From Heliomicrobium modesticaldum Ice1 (lineage in GTDB: Bacteria > Bacillota > Desulfitobacteriia > Heliobacteriales > Heliobacteriaceae), in contig NC_010337.2 in assembly GCF_000019165.1 (NCBI RefSeq), forward strand, positions 1,187,001 to 1,251,000: DNA of 64,000 nt, given 5' to 3'. The notes under the pieces were generated by a model. It saw nothing but the letters and a program-made list of their open reading frames with translations, ran no database searches and had not been told where the DNA came from. Position 1 is the stretch's first letter. Every line of letters begins with the position of its first letter. A program made the position numbers and the translations under genes. Positions 53,547 to 62,636 of the stretch are shown in pieces.

Positions 53547-55553
53547 ATGGTGAATCAGCCCCGACCCACTTTCTACATCACCACGCCCATTTACTACCCC
53601 AGCGGCAACCCTCATATCGGTCACGCCTACACGACGGTGGCCACCGACACGATGGCCCGCTACAAGCGGTTGCGCGGCTGTGACGTCTGGTTTTTGACAG
53701 GATTGGACGAGCATGGCCAGAAGATCGAGCGGGCGGCTCAAGGGAAAGGCATGGCGCCCATCGACTACCTCGATCCTGTCGCCGTCACCTTTAAAAAGCT
53801 TTGGGAGCGGTTGGAGATCACCTATGATGACTTCATCCGCACCACTGAGGAGCGCCATAAAAAAGCCGTTCAGGTCATCTTCCAGAAGATCTGGGATAAG
53901 GGCGACATCTACAAATCGGAGTACGAAGGCTGGTACTGCACGCCCTGCGAGGCCTTCTGGCCGGAGCGGCAACTGAAGATAGGCGAGAAGGGGGAAAAGC
54001 TCTGCCCGGACTGCGATCGCCCTGTCGAGCGGATGAAGGAAGAGAGCTATTTCTTTCGCATGTCCAAGTACGCCGACCGGCTGCTGCAGCATATCGAGGA
54101 GAACCCCGAATTCATCCAGCCCGTCAGCCGGCGCAACGAGATGGTCAGCTTCATCAAACAGGGTTTGGAGGATCTCTGCGTCTCCCGGACGACCTTCAAG
54201 TGGGGCATCCCTGTGCCGATCAACGCTAACCATGTTATCTACGTCTGGTTTGACGCCCTCTCCAACTACATCACCGCCCTCGGCTACGGCAGCGACGACG
54301 ATGAGAAGTACCGCCGGTACTGGCCGGCCGACATCCATCTTGTCGGCAAGGATATCGTCCGCTTTCACACCATCATCTGGCCGATCATCCTGATGGCCCT
54401 CGGCGAACCGCTGCCGAAACAGGTCTTCAGCCACGGCTGGTTCCTGCTTGAGTCAGGGAAGATGTCGAAATCGAAGGGCAACGTCGTCGACCCTTTCATG
54501 CTCGCCGACCGCTACGGCGTCGACGCCTTCCGTTACTTCCTCATCCGCGAGATGATCGGCGGCCAGGACGCCCTCTTCTCTGAGGAAACACTGATCAGCC
54601 GGATCAACACAGACCTGGCCAACGACCTAGGCAACCTGCTTCATCGCTCTTTGTCCATGGTGGAGCGCTTCTCCGGCGGTATCGTCAGAGCGCCGGAGGC
54701 GGCTGCCGAAGGACCGCTGGAGAAGGAGATCCGGGAACTGACTGCCAAAACCGTCGCCGACTTCGGCGCCTTGATGGACCGCTTCGAACTGGCCAACGCC
54801 CACAGCGCCCTTTGGAAGTTGATCGGCCGCATGAACAAGTACATTGATGAGCGCGCCCCCTGGTCCTTGGCCAAAAAACCGGAGGCTAAAGCCGAACTGG
54901 AGGCCGTCCTGTACACAATGGTCGAAAGCCTGCGCATCACGGCGATCCTCTTGCAGGCCGCTATGCCCAACGTCGCCGGCAAGATCTTCGCCCAACTGGG
55001 TCTGTCGGGGGAGAACAGACCGGCCAGCTGCCTGATGACGTGGGATGCCGCCCGCTGGGGCCTCTTCCCCGACGGCGTAAAAGTGGCGAAGGGCGATCCG
55101 ATTTTCCCGCGCATCGACCCGACGGCGATCCTGGCGGAGGGCACCGAGACCGAGCCGGTCCAAGCGGGAAAAGCAGAGGCCACCGTCGCCGAAGCCGCTG
55201 CTGAAAAGCCCGCCATGGAACCCCTCCTGCCGGAGATCTCCATTGAAGACTTCGCCAAGGTCGACCTGCGGGTGATCGAGGTGTTGGCCGCCGAAAAAGT
55301 GCCCAAAACGGACAAACTGCTCAAGCTGCAGGTCAAACTGGGCGACGAGACGCGCACCGTCGTCTCCGGCATCGCCCAGCACTACACGCCGGAGGAATTG
55401 GTGGGCAAAAAGCTTGTCTTGGTGGCCAACCTGAAGCCGGCCAAACTGCGGGGCATCCTCTCGCAGGGCATGATCCTGGCGGCCTCCAAGGACGGCGTGC
55501 TGGAGGCGCTCACCGTTACCGCCGACATCCCCGCTGGCGGTCGGGTGAAATAG
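53547..55553 (+). CDS. metG: Methionyl-tRNA synthetase with C-terminal tRNA-binding domain
   Basis: 668 residues. Signature HIGH as NPHIGHAYTT (about 21), zinc cysteines in CTPCEAFWP and CPDCDRP, KMSKSKGN (about 305). The C-terminal domain (from about 565, VDLRVIEVLAAEKVPKTDKL...TRTVVSGIAQHYTPEEL) is the EMAP/Trbp111-like tRNA-binding OB fold. It charges elongator and initiator tRNA with methionine. ATG 53547 after GAGGAGGTCC. No T-box is visible in the short leader. Confidence 0.96.
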   Translation: MVNQPRPTFYITTPIYYPSGNPHIGHAYTTVATDTMARYKRLRGCDVWFLTGLDEHGQKIERAAQGKGMAPIDYLDPVAVTFKKLWERLEITYDDFIRTTEERHKKAVQVIFQKIWDKGDIYKSEYEGWYCTPCEAFWPERQLKIGEKGEKLCPDCDRPVERMKEESYFFRMSKYADRLLQHIEENPEFIQPVSRRNEMVSFIKQGLEDLCVSRTTFKWGIPVPINANHVIYVWFDALSNYITALGYGSDDDEKYRRYWPADIHLVGKDIVRFHTIIWPIILMALGEPLPKQVFSHGWFLLESGKMSKSKGNVVDPFMLADRYGVDAFRYFLIREMIGGQDALFSEETLISRINTDLANDLGNLLHRSLSMVERFSGGIVRAPEAAAEGPLEKEIRELTAKTVADFGALMDRFELANAHSALWKLIGRMNKYIDERAPWSLAKKPEAKAELEAVLYTMVESLRITAILLQAAMPNVAGKIFAQLGLSGENRPASCLMTWDAARWGLFPDGVKVAKGDPIFPRIDPTAILAEGTETEPVQAGKAEATVAEAAAEKPAMEPLLPEISIEDFAKVDLRVIEVLAAEKVPKTDKLLKLQVKLGDETRTVVSGIAQHYTPEELVGKKLVLVANLKPAKLRGILSQGMILAASKDGVLEALTVTADIPAGGRVK

Positions 55554-56330
55554 ATGCGGCTTTTTGACACCCATGCCCACATGGACGACAAGTCCTTCCG
55601 CGACGATCGGGAAGCAGTGCTGAAGCAGGCCCGGGCGGCAGGTGTGGAACGGATCGTCAATGTGGGATATGACATCCCCTCTTCGGAACGCTCCGTCCGC
55701 TTGGCTGAGGACTACCCCTTCATCTACGCGGCCGTCGGCATCCATCCTCATGACGCCGCGAGTGTAGAGGAAGACACCTACGAAAAATTGGAGCAGATGG
55801 CTGCCCATCCCAAGGTGGTCGCCATCGGCGAAATCGGCCTCGACTACTACCGCGACCTGTCTCCCCGGGACCGCCAGCGCACCGTCTTCGTAGACCAACT
55901 GGCGCTGGCGCGGCGGCTTGATAAGCCGGTCATCATCCATGACCGGGAGGCCCACGGCGACATCATGGCGATCCTGAGCAAAGAGGGCCGGGGCCTTTCC
56001 GGCGTCTTGCACTGCTTTTCCGGCAGCAGGGAGATGGCCCAATTCTGCCTCGATCTCGGCTTCTACATCTCCCTGGCCGGTCCGGTCACCTATACAAACG
56101 CGCGGGGCCTTCTCGACATCGCCCGGCTGGTCCCACGGGACCGTCTGCTTGTCGAGACCGACGCGCCTTATCTGTCGCCCCATCCCCTGCGGGGAAGGCG
56201 CAACCACTCGGGCAACGTGGCCCTGGTGGCGCAAAAAGTGGCCGAACTGCGCGGCGAAGACCCGGAGGAACTGTCAGAACAGATGCTGCGCAACGGCTGC
56301 GCCCTCTTTCGGATCCCTTTCCCTTCATAA
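55554..56330 (+). CDS. tatD: TatD-family metal-dependent hydrolase/nuclease
   Basis: 258 residues. FDTHAHMD, GIHPHDAAS, GEIGLDYYRD, VIIHDREAHGD, LHCFSGSREMAQ and ETDAPYLSPHPLRGRRNHSG give all metal-ligand motifs of the TatD family, which acts as a 3'-5' exonuclease. The start codon follows the metG stop with no gap, so expression is coupled. Known as yabD in Bacillus at this location. A terminator follows. Confidence 0.95.
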   Translation: MRLFDTHAHMDDKSFRDDREAVLKQARAAGVERIVNVGYDIPSSERSVRLAEDYPFIYAAVGIHPHDAASVEEDTYEKLEQMAAHPKVVAIGEIGLDYYRDLSPRDRQRTVFVDQLALARRLDKPVIIHDREAHGDIMAILSKEGRGLSGVLHCFSGSREMAQFCLDLGFYISLAGPVTYTNARGLLDIARLVPRDRLLVETDAPYLSPHPLRGRRNHSGNVALVAQKVAELRGEDPEELSEQMLRNGCALFRIPFPS

Positions 56331-56358
56331 CAGGCCATGCGGTCATCGCCGCAAGCCG

Positions 56359-56391
56359 GACCCCCTGACAGCGGGGGTTCTTTTTTTTTTC
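56359..56391 (+). terminator. Intrinsic terminator after tatD
   Basis: GACCCCC (56359-56365) and GGGGGTTC (56373-56380), then a run of ten T. Confidence 0.85.
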
Positions 56392-56462
56392 GCCCCTTCA
56401 TATGTTGGACCATCGCCGCCTTGTCCGCAAGACAATCCTGTGCGCCGGGGAGGGGTTGGAAG

Positions 56463-57509
56463 ATGACCATAGCGGCTGTCACAACAAAGGAGAAGGGAAG
56501 CTACGCCGCGCCTTCGGCTATCGTTGTGGCGATGTCCCTCGCCTTGACTGCCGTGCTTTTTTTGGCCCCCTTGTTTGATGGCCTCCTGGGAAAAGCGATC
56601 ACACTGGAGGTCGACGGTCAGACAAGGATCGTTCACACCTCCAGTCGCACTGTCGGCGGTATGCTGAAAAGCCTGGGGATCGCCTGCGAGCCCGGCGATC
56701 AGGTCTATCCCGATGTGCAAGAACCGCTTCAGCCGGGGATGTCAGTGCAATTTCGCAAGTCCCGCTGGGTCGAACTGCTCGTCGACAACCGGCGCATCAC
56801 CTTCCGCCAGGTCGGCGGCCTATCGGCGGAGCGACTTGCCGAACTGGGTATCTCGATCGGGCAGGCAGACCGCCTTGACCGGCTTGACGGCGCCGACGAA
56901 GACAGCGCCTGTCGCTGGCATCTGGTCCGCTTGGCCTGGAGCACCCGCGAACGGCGCGAGCCGGTCACCTTCTCCCGGCAAGTGATCTACGACAGCACCC
57001 TCCCGGAAGGGGTGGAGCGGGTGGCCATGGCCGGCGCCGATGGTGTCGCCCTCCTTCGCGAACAGGTCACCTTCGAGGACGGTCGTGAGGTCTTTGCTGA
57101 AGCGCTGGAACGACAGGTCATCCAGAGTCCCCGACCGGAAGTGGTCATTCGAGGGGGCGCCCCACCTACCGACCGCCTGCTGATCCCGTCGCGCGGCGGA
57201 AGCGGCGCGGCATCAGGCGATGAAAGGGGCATAGGGCAGACTGTTGCCTCCCTGCGCATGGAGGCGACAGCCTACACCCATACAGGGAACCGCACAGCGA
57301 CAGGCCTCTGGCCCCATGTGGGCATCGTCGCCGTCGACCCCGGCGTGATCCCGCTGGGCACCATGCTCTATGTAGAGGGCTACGGGATAGCCCGTGCGGC
57401 GGACACGGGCGGCGCCATCCGGGGACCGATTATCGATGTCTTTTTCGACAACAACGAGAAGTGTATTCAATGGGGAAGGCGGAAAGTGACTGTTTATATA
57501 CTCGAATAA
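56463..57509 (+). CDS. yabE: YabE-like G5/3D-domain cell-wall protein, first copy
   Basis: 348 residues. An N-terminal membrane segment (AIVVAMSLALTAVLFLAPLF, about 20-40) is followed by ubiquitin-like DUF348 repeats (LEVDGQTRIVHTSSRTVGGM), a G5-like region (TFSRQVIYDSTLPEGVERVA), and the C-terminal 3D domain with TAYTHTGNRTATG, VAVDPGVIPLGTMLYVEGYG and the Asp motif ADTGGAIRG...IDVFF. The class resembles resuscitation-promoting, peptidoglycan-cleaving transglycosylases such as YabE, YocH and Rpf-like proteins. GAGGGGTTGG is ahead of ATG 56463. Confidence 0.88.
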   Translation: MTIAAVTTKEKGSYAAPSAIVVAMSLALTAVLFLAPLFDGLLGKAITLEVDGQTRIVHTSSRTVGGMLKSLGIACEPGDQVYPDVQEPLQPGMSVQFRKSRWVELLVDNRRITFRQVGGLSAERLAELGISIGQADRLDRLDGADEDSACRWHLVRLAWSTRERREPVTFSRQVIYDSTLPEGVERVAMAGADGVALLREQVTFEDGREVFAEALERQVIQSPRPEVVIRGGAPPTDRLLIPSRGGSGAASGDERGIGQTVASLRMEATAYTHTGNRTATGLWPHVGIVAVDPGVIPLGTMLYVEGYGIARAADTGGAIRGPIIDVFFDNNEKCIQWGRRKVTVYILE

Positions 57510-57618
57510 AAAAGCCGCCGCTGTAATAAGCAACGCCTCTTCAAAGGTGCAAGTAAAATATTGATTAAAAACGTCGAATAAAATTTGGATCTACTCCTAT
57601 TATTCTACATTATTGGCT

Positions 57619-57647
57619 TTGACAAGCCCCCTTTCCTTCAGTAAAAT
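57619..57647 (+). promoter_or_regulatory. Sigma-A promoter of the second yabE copy
   Basis: Perfect TTGACA (57619-57624), 17 nt, TAAAAT (57642-57647), 46 nt before ATG 57693. Confidence 0.85.
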
Positions 57648-57692
57648 GAGAACACACCACCGGTAAGCACTTGGTCGAAAGGGGAATCCGTC

Positions 57693-58736
57693 ATGCGGGA
57701 TGACACCACTGATCTGACCGAGCGACTTCAACCGGGCCCGCTGCGGCGGGCCAAACGACTCACCGATCCACCGCCATCCGGCGATTGGCGGCGGTGGGGA
57801 ACGGCCCTGGGCATCTTCGCCGGCATCGCGATCATCCTCTTCGGCATCTACAACCTCCTGCAAAAAGACATCATCCTCGACGTGGACGGTGAACAAAGAG
57901 CCGTCGGGACCTTCAAAGCCACAGTCGGGGAAGCCCTGGCGGAAGCAGGCGTGACCCTGGCCGAAAAGGACAGGGTCGATCCGCCTGCGCAGACCCTGCT
58001 GAAAGACGATATGACCCTACATATCATCCGCGCTTTTCCCATCACCGTTTTTGCGGACGGAAAAAGCCATGAGCTCATCACCACGCCTGCCTCCGTTCGA
58101 GACATTTTGGCCCAAGCGGCCATCCAACTGGGCGCCCTCGATCGTGTCGAACCAGCGCTCGATGCAACGGTGGACAAACCTTCCACCGTCCGTGTCGTTC
58201 GCGTCACCCAGGAGGAGGTCGTGGAAGAGCAGTCCGTCCCGTTCCGGACGGAACAGAAACCGGACAACACCTTGGAAAAGGGCCTCCGCAAGATCGTTTC
58301 CCGCGGCCGCAACGGCTTGGAACGGAACAAAATGCTCGTCACCTACGAAGACGGCGAACCGGTGAAAAAAGACCTGATCGCCCAGCAGATCGTCCGTTCT
58401 CCCGTCAACCAGGTGGTGGCCATGGGCACCATTGACCACGTCTCACGGGGCGGCCTCGATTTCCGCATCCGCGAGGCTCGTTACATGGTGGCAACCGCCT
58501 ATACCCACACGGGCAGGAACACCGCCTCCGGCGCTTATCCGGAGGTGGGGATGGTGGCCGTCGATACGACGATCATCCCCATGGGGTCCCGTCTCTATGT
58601 GGAAGGGTATGGCTTCGCCCGCGCCGCCGACCGCGGTTCTGCCATCGTCGGAGAGCGCATCGACCTCTTCATGGAATCGCCGGAAGAGGCGAGGCGCTGG
58701 GGAAAGCGGACGACAAAGGTATACGTCATCGAATAA
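57693..58736 (+). CDS. yabE: YabE-like G5/3D-domain cell-wall protein, second copy
   Basis: 347 residues. One membrane span (ALGIFAGIAIILFGIYNLL, about 38-56), DUF348 segments (ILDVDGEQRAVGTFKATVGE; ITVFADGKSHELITTPASVR), a G5 domain with EEQSVPFRTEQKPDNTLEKG and a 3D domain with TAYTHTGRNTASG and RAADRGSAIVGERIDLFM. Note RG for TGG in the Asp motif. Closest to Bacillus YabE; a paralogue of the previous gene with only moderate identity, so the duplication is old. It has its own strong promoter, 57619. Confidence 0.9.
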   Translation: MRDDTTDLTERLQPGPLRRAKRLTDPPPSGDWRRWGTALGIFAGIAIILFGIYNLLQKDIILDVDGEQRAVGTFKATVGEALAEAGVTLAEKDRVDPPAQTLLKDDMTLHIIRAFPITVFADGKSHELITTPASVRDILAQAAIQLGALDRVEPALDATVDKPSTVRVVRVTQEEVVEEQSVPFRTEQKPDNTLEKGLRKIVSRGRNGLERNKMLVTYEDGEPVKKDLIAQQIVRSPVNQVVAMGTIDHVSRGGLDFRIREARYMVATAYTHTGRNTASGAYPEVGMVAVDTTIIPMGSRLYVEGYGFARAADRGSAIVGERIDLFMESPEEARRWGKRTTKVYVIE

Positions 58737-58775
58737 AAGCGCCTTTTCAGCGCCAGCTGTCAAACTGCCTGTTGG

Positions 58776-58805
58776 CCCGCCCCGGTCCGGGGCGGGTTTG
58801 GTTTG
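58776..58805 (+). terminator. Intrinsic terminator, group II intron target
   Basis: CCCGCCCCGG (58776-58785) pairs perfectly with CCGGGGCGGG (58787-58796), then TTTGGTTTG. The group II intron begins at the next base. Confidence 0.85.
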
Positions 58806-60689
58806 GTGCGCCCGGCATGGGCGTTGTCTCTAGGGTGGAAGTCCCGAACGCCGAAGGTGGCAGTAGGCGTTAGCTTAAGGCAAGGGTGTCCGCCGCGAGG
58901 CGGAATCTGAAGGAAGCCAGCGGCAAACCTCCGGCCCGAGGACCACGAACCCCAGGTGAGGCTAGCGGCAGTTGGATGAGCTTGCCGAACAAAGCGAAGT
59001 CCTTGTCACCGAAGGCTGCCGAGAGTAAATGGGGCGGGTAGATGGAGGGAAAGGCAACGTTCTTACCCGGGGAGGCCTGCCGGGGGACCAAGTAACTTGG
59101 GAAACCACGCCGAAAGGCGTGGCTGAACCGGCAGGAGTCAGCAGAGGTCATAGTAGGCTGGCCCGACGTCCGGCCAGATGAAGGACCGAACATGATGGAA
59201 GGGGAAGCGACGATGCGTTCGCGTGACGCGCAGAGACAGCCGAATATCCCGAAAGGGAACTGCCAACGGGAGGAAGCGGTGAATCCGCAGGGGACCGGTG
59301 GAGTGCCGAGCGCGTTACCGGCACAAGAAGCGAAGCAACCCCGCGAAGAGACGTATGACCTGATGGAGAAAGTCGTCGAACGAGGGAACATGACGGAAGC
59401 GTATAAGCGAGTCATGGCCAACAAAGGCGCGGCCGGAATCGACGGTATGGGGCTAGAATCCCTGCGCCCGTACCTAAAAGAGGAATGGTCGCGCATTAAA
59501 CAGGAATTGTTGGAGGGGACCTATCGACCGCAACCGGTCCGGCGGGTTGAAATTCCCAAACCCCAAGGCGGAACACGGAAGCTGGGCATTCCCACTGTCG
59601 TCGATCGACTGATCCAACAGGCCCTGAACCAGATCCTGATGCCGATCTTCGACCCTGACTTTTCCACGAACAGCTACGGATTTCGTCCGGGAAAGAGTGC
59701 GCACCAAGCGGTGAAGAAAGCGAAGGAATACATCGCCGACGGCTACCGATGGGTGGTTGACATGGACCTGGCCCAGTTCTTTGATCGCGTCAATCACGAC
59801 ATTCTCATGGCGCGCGTAGCGCGCAAGGTGAAGGACAAACGAATCTTGAAGTTGATCCGAGAATACCTCAAGGCCGGGGTCATGCTCAACGGGATTCGTG
59901 TGAAGAGCGAGGAAGGAACACCCCAGGGAGGTCCACTCAGCCCTTTGCTGGCGAACATCATCCTGGATGATTTGGATAAGGCACTGGAAAGCCGGGGACA
60001 TCGCTTCTGCCGGTACGCCGACGACTGTAACGTCTACGTCCGCAGTCGACGGGCAGGGCAACGAGTGATGGAGGGTATGGCAAAGTTTCTGGAGGGGCGG
60101 TTAAAACTGCAGGTCAACTGGGAGAAAAGCGCAGTCGACCGACCCTGGAACCGAAAGTTTCTGGGGTTTTCATTTACGTGGCATAAGGCAGCAAAGATTC
60201 GGCTCGCCCCCCAAACGGTGAAACGGGTGAAAGAGAAGATTCGCCAGTTCACTGGGCGGAACCGAAGCATTGCGATGGAGGACCGACTGGTCACCCTCAA
60301 CCAATACCTGAAAGGCTGGATGGGCTACTTTCGACTCATTGACACGCCAAGCGTACTTAAAGAGTTGGATGAGTGGCTTCGCCGACGACTGCGGATGTGC
60401 CTGCTCAAGCAATGGAAGCGCCCGAAGACACGAAGACGAAACTTAGTGGCGTTGGGGATCCCGGAGGAATGGGCATGCAACATCAGCGGCTCACGAAAAG
60501 GATATTGGCGTCTGTCCTTGACCCCGCAAATGAATAAAGCCCTTGGCCTCGCCTACTGGCGGGAACAGGGCTTAGTCAGTTTAGTCGAAACATACCAATC
60601 TCATCGTCAACCAGCATGAACCGCCGTATACCGAACGGTACGTACGGTGGTGTGAGAGGACGGGGGTTAATCACCCCCTCCTACTCGAT
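58806..60689 (+). mobile_element. Complete group II intron
   Basis: The 5' end GTGCGCCCGGCATGGGCG is a typical group II boundary. Domain I structures run to about 59190, the reverse transcriptase frame lies in domain IV, and after its stop the domain V-like hairpin (GAACCGCCGTATACCGAACG with GGTACGTACGGTGG) and domain VI with the branch region GGGGGTTAATCACCCCC lead to a 3' end near 60689 (CTACTCGAT). Total about 1.9 kb. Insertion immediately after a terminator stem is a habit of class C introns. The exact 3' boundary is an estimate. Confidence 0.85.
59213..60619 (+). CDS. ltrA: Group II intron reverse transcriptase/maturase
   Basis: About 468 residues. RT domain: VEIPKPQGGTRKLGIPTVVD, QQALNQILMPIFDPDFSTNS, YGFRPGKSAHQAV, DMDLAQFFDRVNHDIL, GTPQGGPLSPLLANIIL and the catalytic YADDCNVYV (about 272). 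After it the maturase X domain (FLGFSFTWHK...LNQYLKGWMGYFRL). No H-N-H endonuclease domain at the C-terminus, so mobility uses the RT alone. ATG 59213 follows AAGGGGAAGCG; ATG 59192 is also open. Intact, so the intron may be mobile. Confidence 0.95.
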   Translation: MRSRDAQRQPNIPKGNCQREEAVNPQGTGGVPSALPAQEAKQPREETYDLMEKVVERGNMTEAYKRVMANKGAAGIDGMGLESLRPYLKEEWSRIKQELLEGTYRPQPVRRVEIPKPQGGTRKLGIPTVVDRLIQQALNQILMPIFDPDFSTNSYGFRPGKSAHQAVKKAKEYIADGYRWVVDMDLAQFFDRVNHDILMARVARKVKDKRILKLIREYLKAGVMLNGIRVKSEEGTPQGGPLSPLLANIILDDLDKALESRGHRFCRYADDCNVYVRSRRAGQRVMEGMAKFLEGRLKLQVNWEKSAVDRPWNRKFLGFSFTWHKAAKIRLAPQTVKRVKEKIRQFTGRNRSIAMEDRLVTLNQYLKGWMGYFRLIDTPSVLKELDEWLRRRLRMCLLKQWKRPKTRRRNLVALGIPEEWACNISGSRKGYWRLSLTPQMNKALGLAYWREQGLVSLVETYQSHRQPA

Positions 60690-60710
60690 TTCGCAAACGG
60701 GGAAAACCGA

Positions 60711-60717
60711 CTATGAG
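60711..60717 (+). repeat. 7-bp target-site duplication (left copy; right copy 62630-62636)
   Basis: CTATGAG at 60711-60717 and again at 62630-62636 flank the IS element exactly, the mark of a single insertion event. Confidence 0.85.
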
Positions 60718-60868
60718 AGGCCGTCTAGAAAATAAGCAAATTCCCTAGCCAGCCCTTGCAAAAGCATGATTTTTTAATACAAACAGCAAAAAACTAGAGT
60801 CTTTTTATCGGTCTCACCGGCCCTTTTTGAGGATTTTCCTCAAAAAGGGCAGATCTCCCCCTTGCACC

Positions 60869-62491
60869 TTATGCGGCTTTTTTGAAAGCAACACCGCGTA
60901 AGGCACTCACCTCCAACACCATGGTTGCATTCTTATCATTTCGTAGACGGTTGAGTTTTTGAAAGTTCGCCGCTAACGCGCTGAGCCGGGCGGCATAAGC
61001 CAGATTTCGTTTTCCGATACGGCGAACCCGGCGCAGTCCGTAACGGTTGACCAGTTCATTTTGCTTGGCTTCGATGCGGCTGCGAAGACGCATCTGTTCC
61101 TTATAGATTTTCGTTTGGGAGTGCTTTGCCGCCTCGAGCATGACACCATAGGCGTTGTGAATAAAAATCGTGCGCCGATGTTTCTTTTCTTTAAAACAGG
61201 TCGTGTAACGAGGGCAGTGCTTGCAATCATGGTCCTTGGCGCGAAGCACGAAGTTCTTCCCATCTGCCACTTCCGAATAGGTGGTGATGACTTTTCCTCT
61301 CGGGCAGATCAGTTGTGTTTGGTCTTCGGAAACTTGAAATCCCTCGCCCGCGAGGATATCACATTTTGTCTTTGGTGAAAGTGGCGCCACTACGTCAATG
61401 CCTTTTTCCTTGAGGGTGACACGGTCATCGCCCGCACCATAGTGGGTATCTCCAATGATCGTCGGGTTTTCTACACAATCGGTGGGAAGCTGATCCGCTA
61501 ACGGCACCAGACTGGAGCCGTCATAGTCGTTGGCTTTCATGGCCTCGGCGGCGGCGATAAATCCGGAATTTCCGACTTCGACGATGGCCATCTTATACCC
61601 GCGCCATTTCGTCTTGCCCTTACAACCGAAACGGGCTTCGCTGTCTACAGCCGAAACTATCATATCTTTGACAGAACCGCCGGGGGCTATCTCAAGAGTT
61701 CCATCATCTTTCCGAATGATTCGTTCACGGAGGATACGGCAAAGCAAAAGGGCGTAATGAATGACATCGGGCTTCTTCTTCCACGAAGCCTCCGATGACT
61801 CCACGTAGGCCAGCAGTTCGTCAGCCTCGCTGACCACTTCAACAAGCCGTTCCATTTTGGCCTTATCGTCCAGGTTATGCTCTTTCACTTCCGTCACTGT
61901 TTCCAGGTAACGTACCGCCCGAGGGGCATGGGGGATTGCATGCCATGGAACACTGTATTGCTTCGCCAAAAGACGCACCAACAGGCGCATGGCTTGGCGG
62001 ATCAGTTCGATGGTCGTGGGGGCACTGATGGGAGCTATGACATGGGTCGTGTCCGTTATCCAAGGTTCTTTCCCTGTCAAAACGCCCAGGTAGTACATCA
62101 ACCGGATAAAGCGATCGAGATAGACCTTATCAAGTTCCTTTTGGATGAGCCGTTGCCGGTGGACGCCAAAATTGGCGTGATCAATGCCCGGTTCATCGAG
62201 GGCCATTCCTAACGCAAACTTGACCTCGATGTTCACACGTGTCTGTGCTTCCATCCCCCGGTCTGTTTCGCCCAGCATTTCCTGTAACATGCAGGCCATC
62301 GTCATCTGCCGGGCCGCATGACTGGGACGTCCGTTGTCAAGGCAATAGAGACCTGTAAAATCCTCCGGTTGTATTAACAGGGGCGCCAATTCACGAAACA
62401 GGCGAAAGACGGAATCGGCAGGCACAAGTTGGTCCCAGAGGGCTGCAAAGTCGTAAAAGCTAACTTGGGGGTCCACATCGAATCGAAACAA
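60869..62491 (-). CDS. IS1182-family transposase
   Basis: 540 residues, intact. An N-terminal helical domain (MFRFDVDPQVSFYDFAALWD; GLYCLDNGRPSHAARQMTMA) precedes a DDE core: D in WITDTTHVIAPIS, D in IIGDTHYGAGDD and a late E. A cysteine cluster CKHCPRYTTC and the KKHRRTIF element near the C-terminus are typical of IS1182. The start is ATG 62491 in minus direction. The gene is encoded opposite to the surrounding genes. Confidence 0.92.
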   Translation of the reverse strand: MFRFDVDPQVSFYDFAALWDQLVPADSVFRLFRELAPLLIQPEDFTGLYCLDNGRPSHAARQMTMACMLQEMLGETDRGMEAQTRVNIEVKFALGMALDEPGIDHANFGVHRQRLIQKELDKVYLDRFIRLMYYLGVLTGKEPWITDTTHVIAPISAPTTIELIRQAMRLLVRLLAKQYSVPWHAIPHAPRAVRYLETVTEVKEHNLDDKAKMERLVEVVSEADELLAYVESSEASWKKKPDVIHYALLLCRILRERIIRKDDGTLEIAPGGSVKDMIVSAVDSEARFGCKGKTKWRGYKMAIVEVGNSGFIAAAEAMKANDYDGSSLVPLADQLPTDCVENPTIIGDTHYGAGDDRVTLKEKGIDVVAPLSPKTKCDILAGEGFQVSEDQTQLICPRGKVITTYSEVADGKNFVLRAKDHDCKHCPRYTTCFKEKKHRRTIFIHNAYGVMLEAAKHSQTKIYKEQMRLRSRIEAKQNELVNRYGLRRVRRIGKRNLAYAARLSALAANFQKLNRLRNDKNATMVLEVSALRGVAFKKAA

Positions 62492-62599
62492 GGTACATCG
62501 CCTCGCTATAAACAGTCTTTGTACCTATATCCTTCGACGCGAAGAGTCGAATTCCCTTTAAATTCCACCAATTTCCATATAAAAACGTCTTGCTTTTTG

Positions 62600-62620
62600 C
62601 CCTCTCTTGAGGGGGTTTTT
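62600..62620 (+). terminator. IS-borne terminator facing rnmV
   Basis: CCCTC (62600-62604), loop TCTT, GAGGG, then GGTTTTT. It would stop transcripts reading from the IS or from yabE into rnmV. Confidence 0.6.
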
Positions 62621-62636
62621 AGACAGACTCTATGAG

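Larger units (their letters stand above)
60718..62629 (-). mobile_element. IS1182-family insertion sequence, complete
   Basis: 1912 bp. Ends: left AGGCCGTCTAGAAAA, right (reverse complement) AGTCTGTCTAAAAACC, imperfect inverted repeats with the shared core GTCTA. A 7-bp direct repeat CTATGAG brackets it. It carries one transposase on the minus strand. A hairpin terminator near its right end points into rnmV. Confidence 0.85.

Noticed and set aside
54627-56234. A 535-codon minus-strand frame opposite metG and tatD
   Set aside because: Same codon-bias shadow; the real metG and tatD motifs are on the plus strand through the same region.
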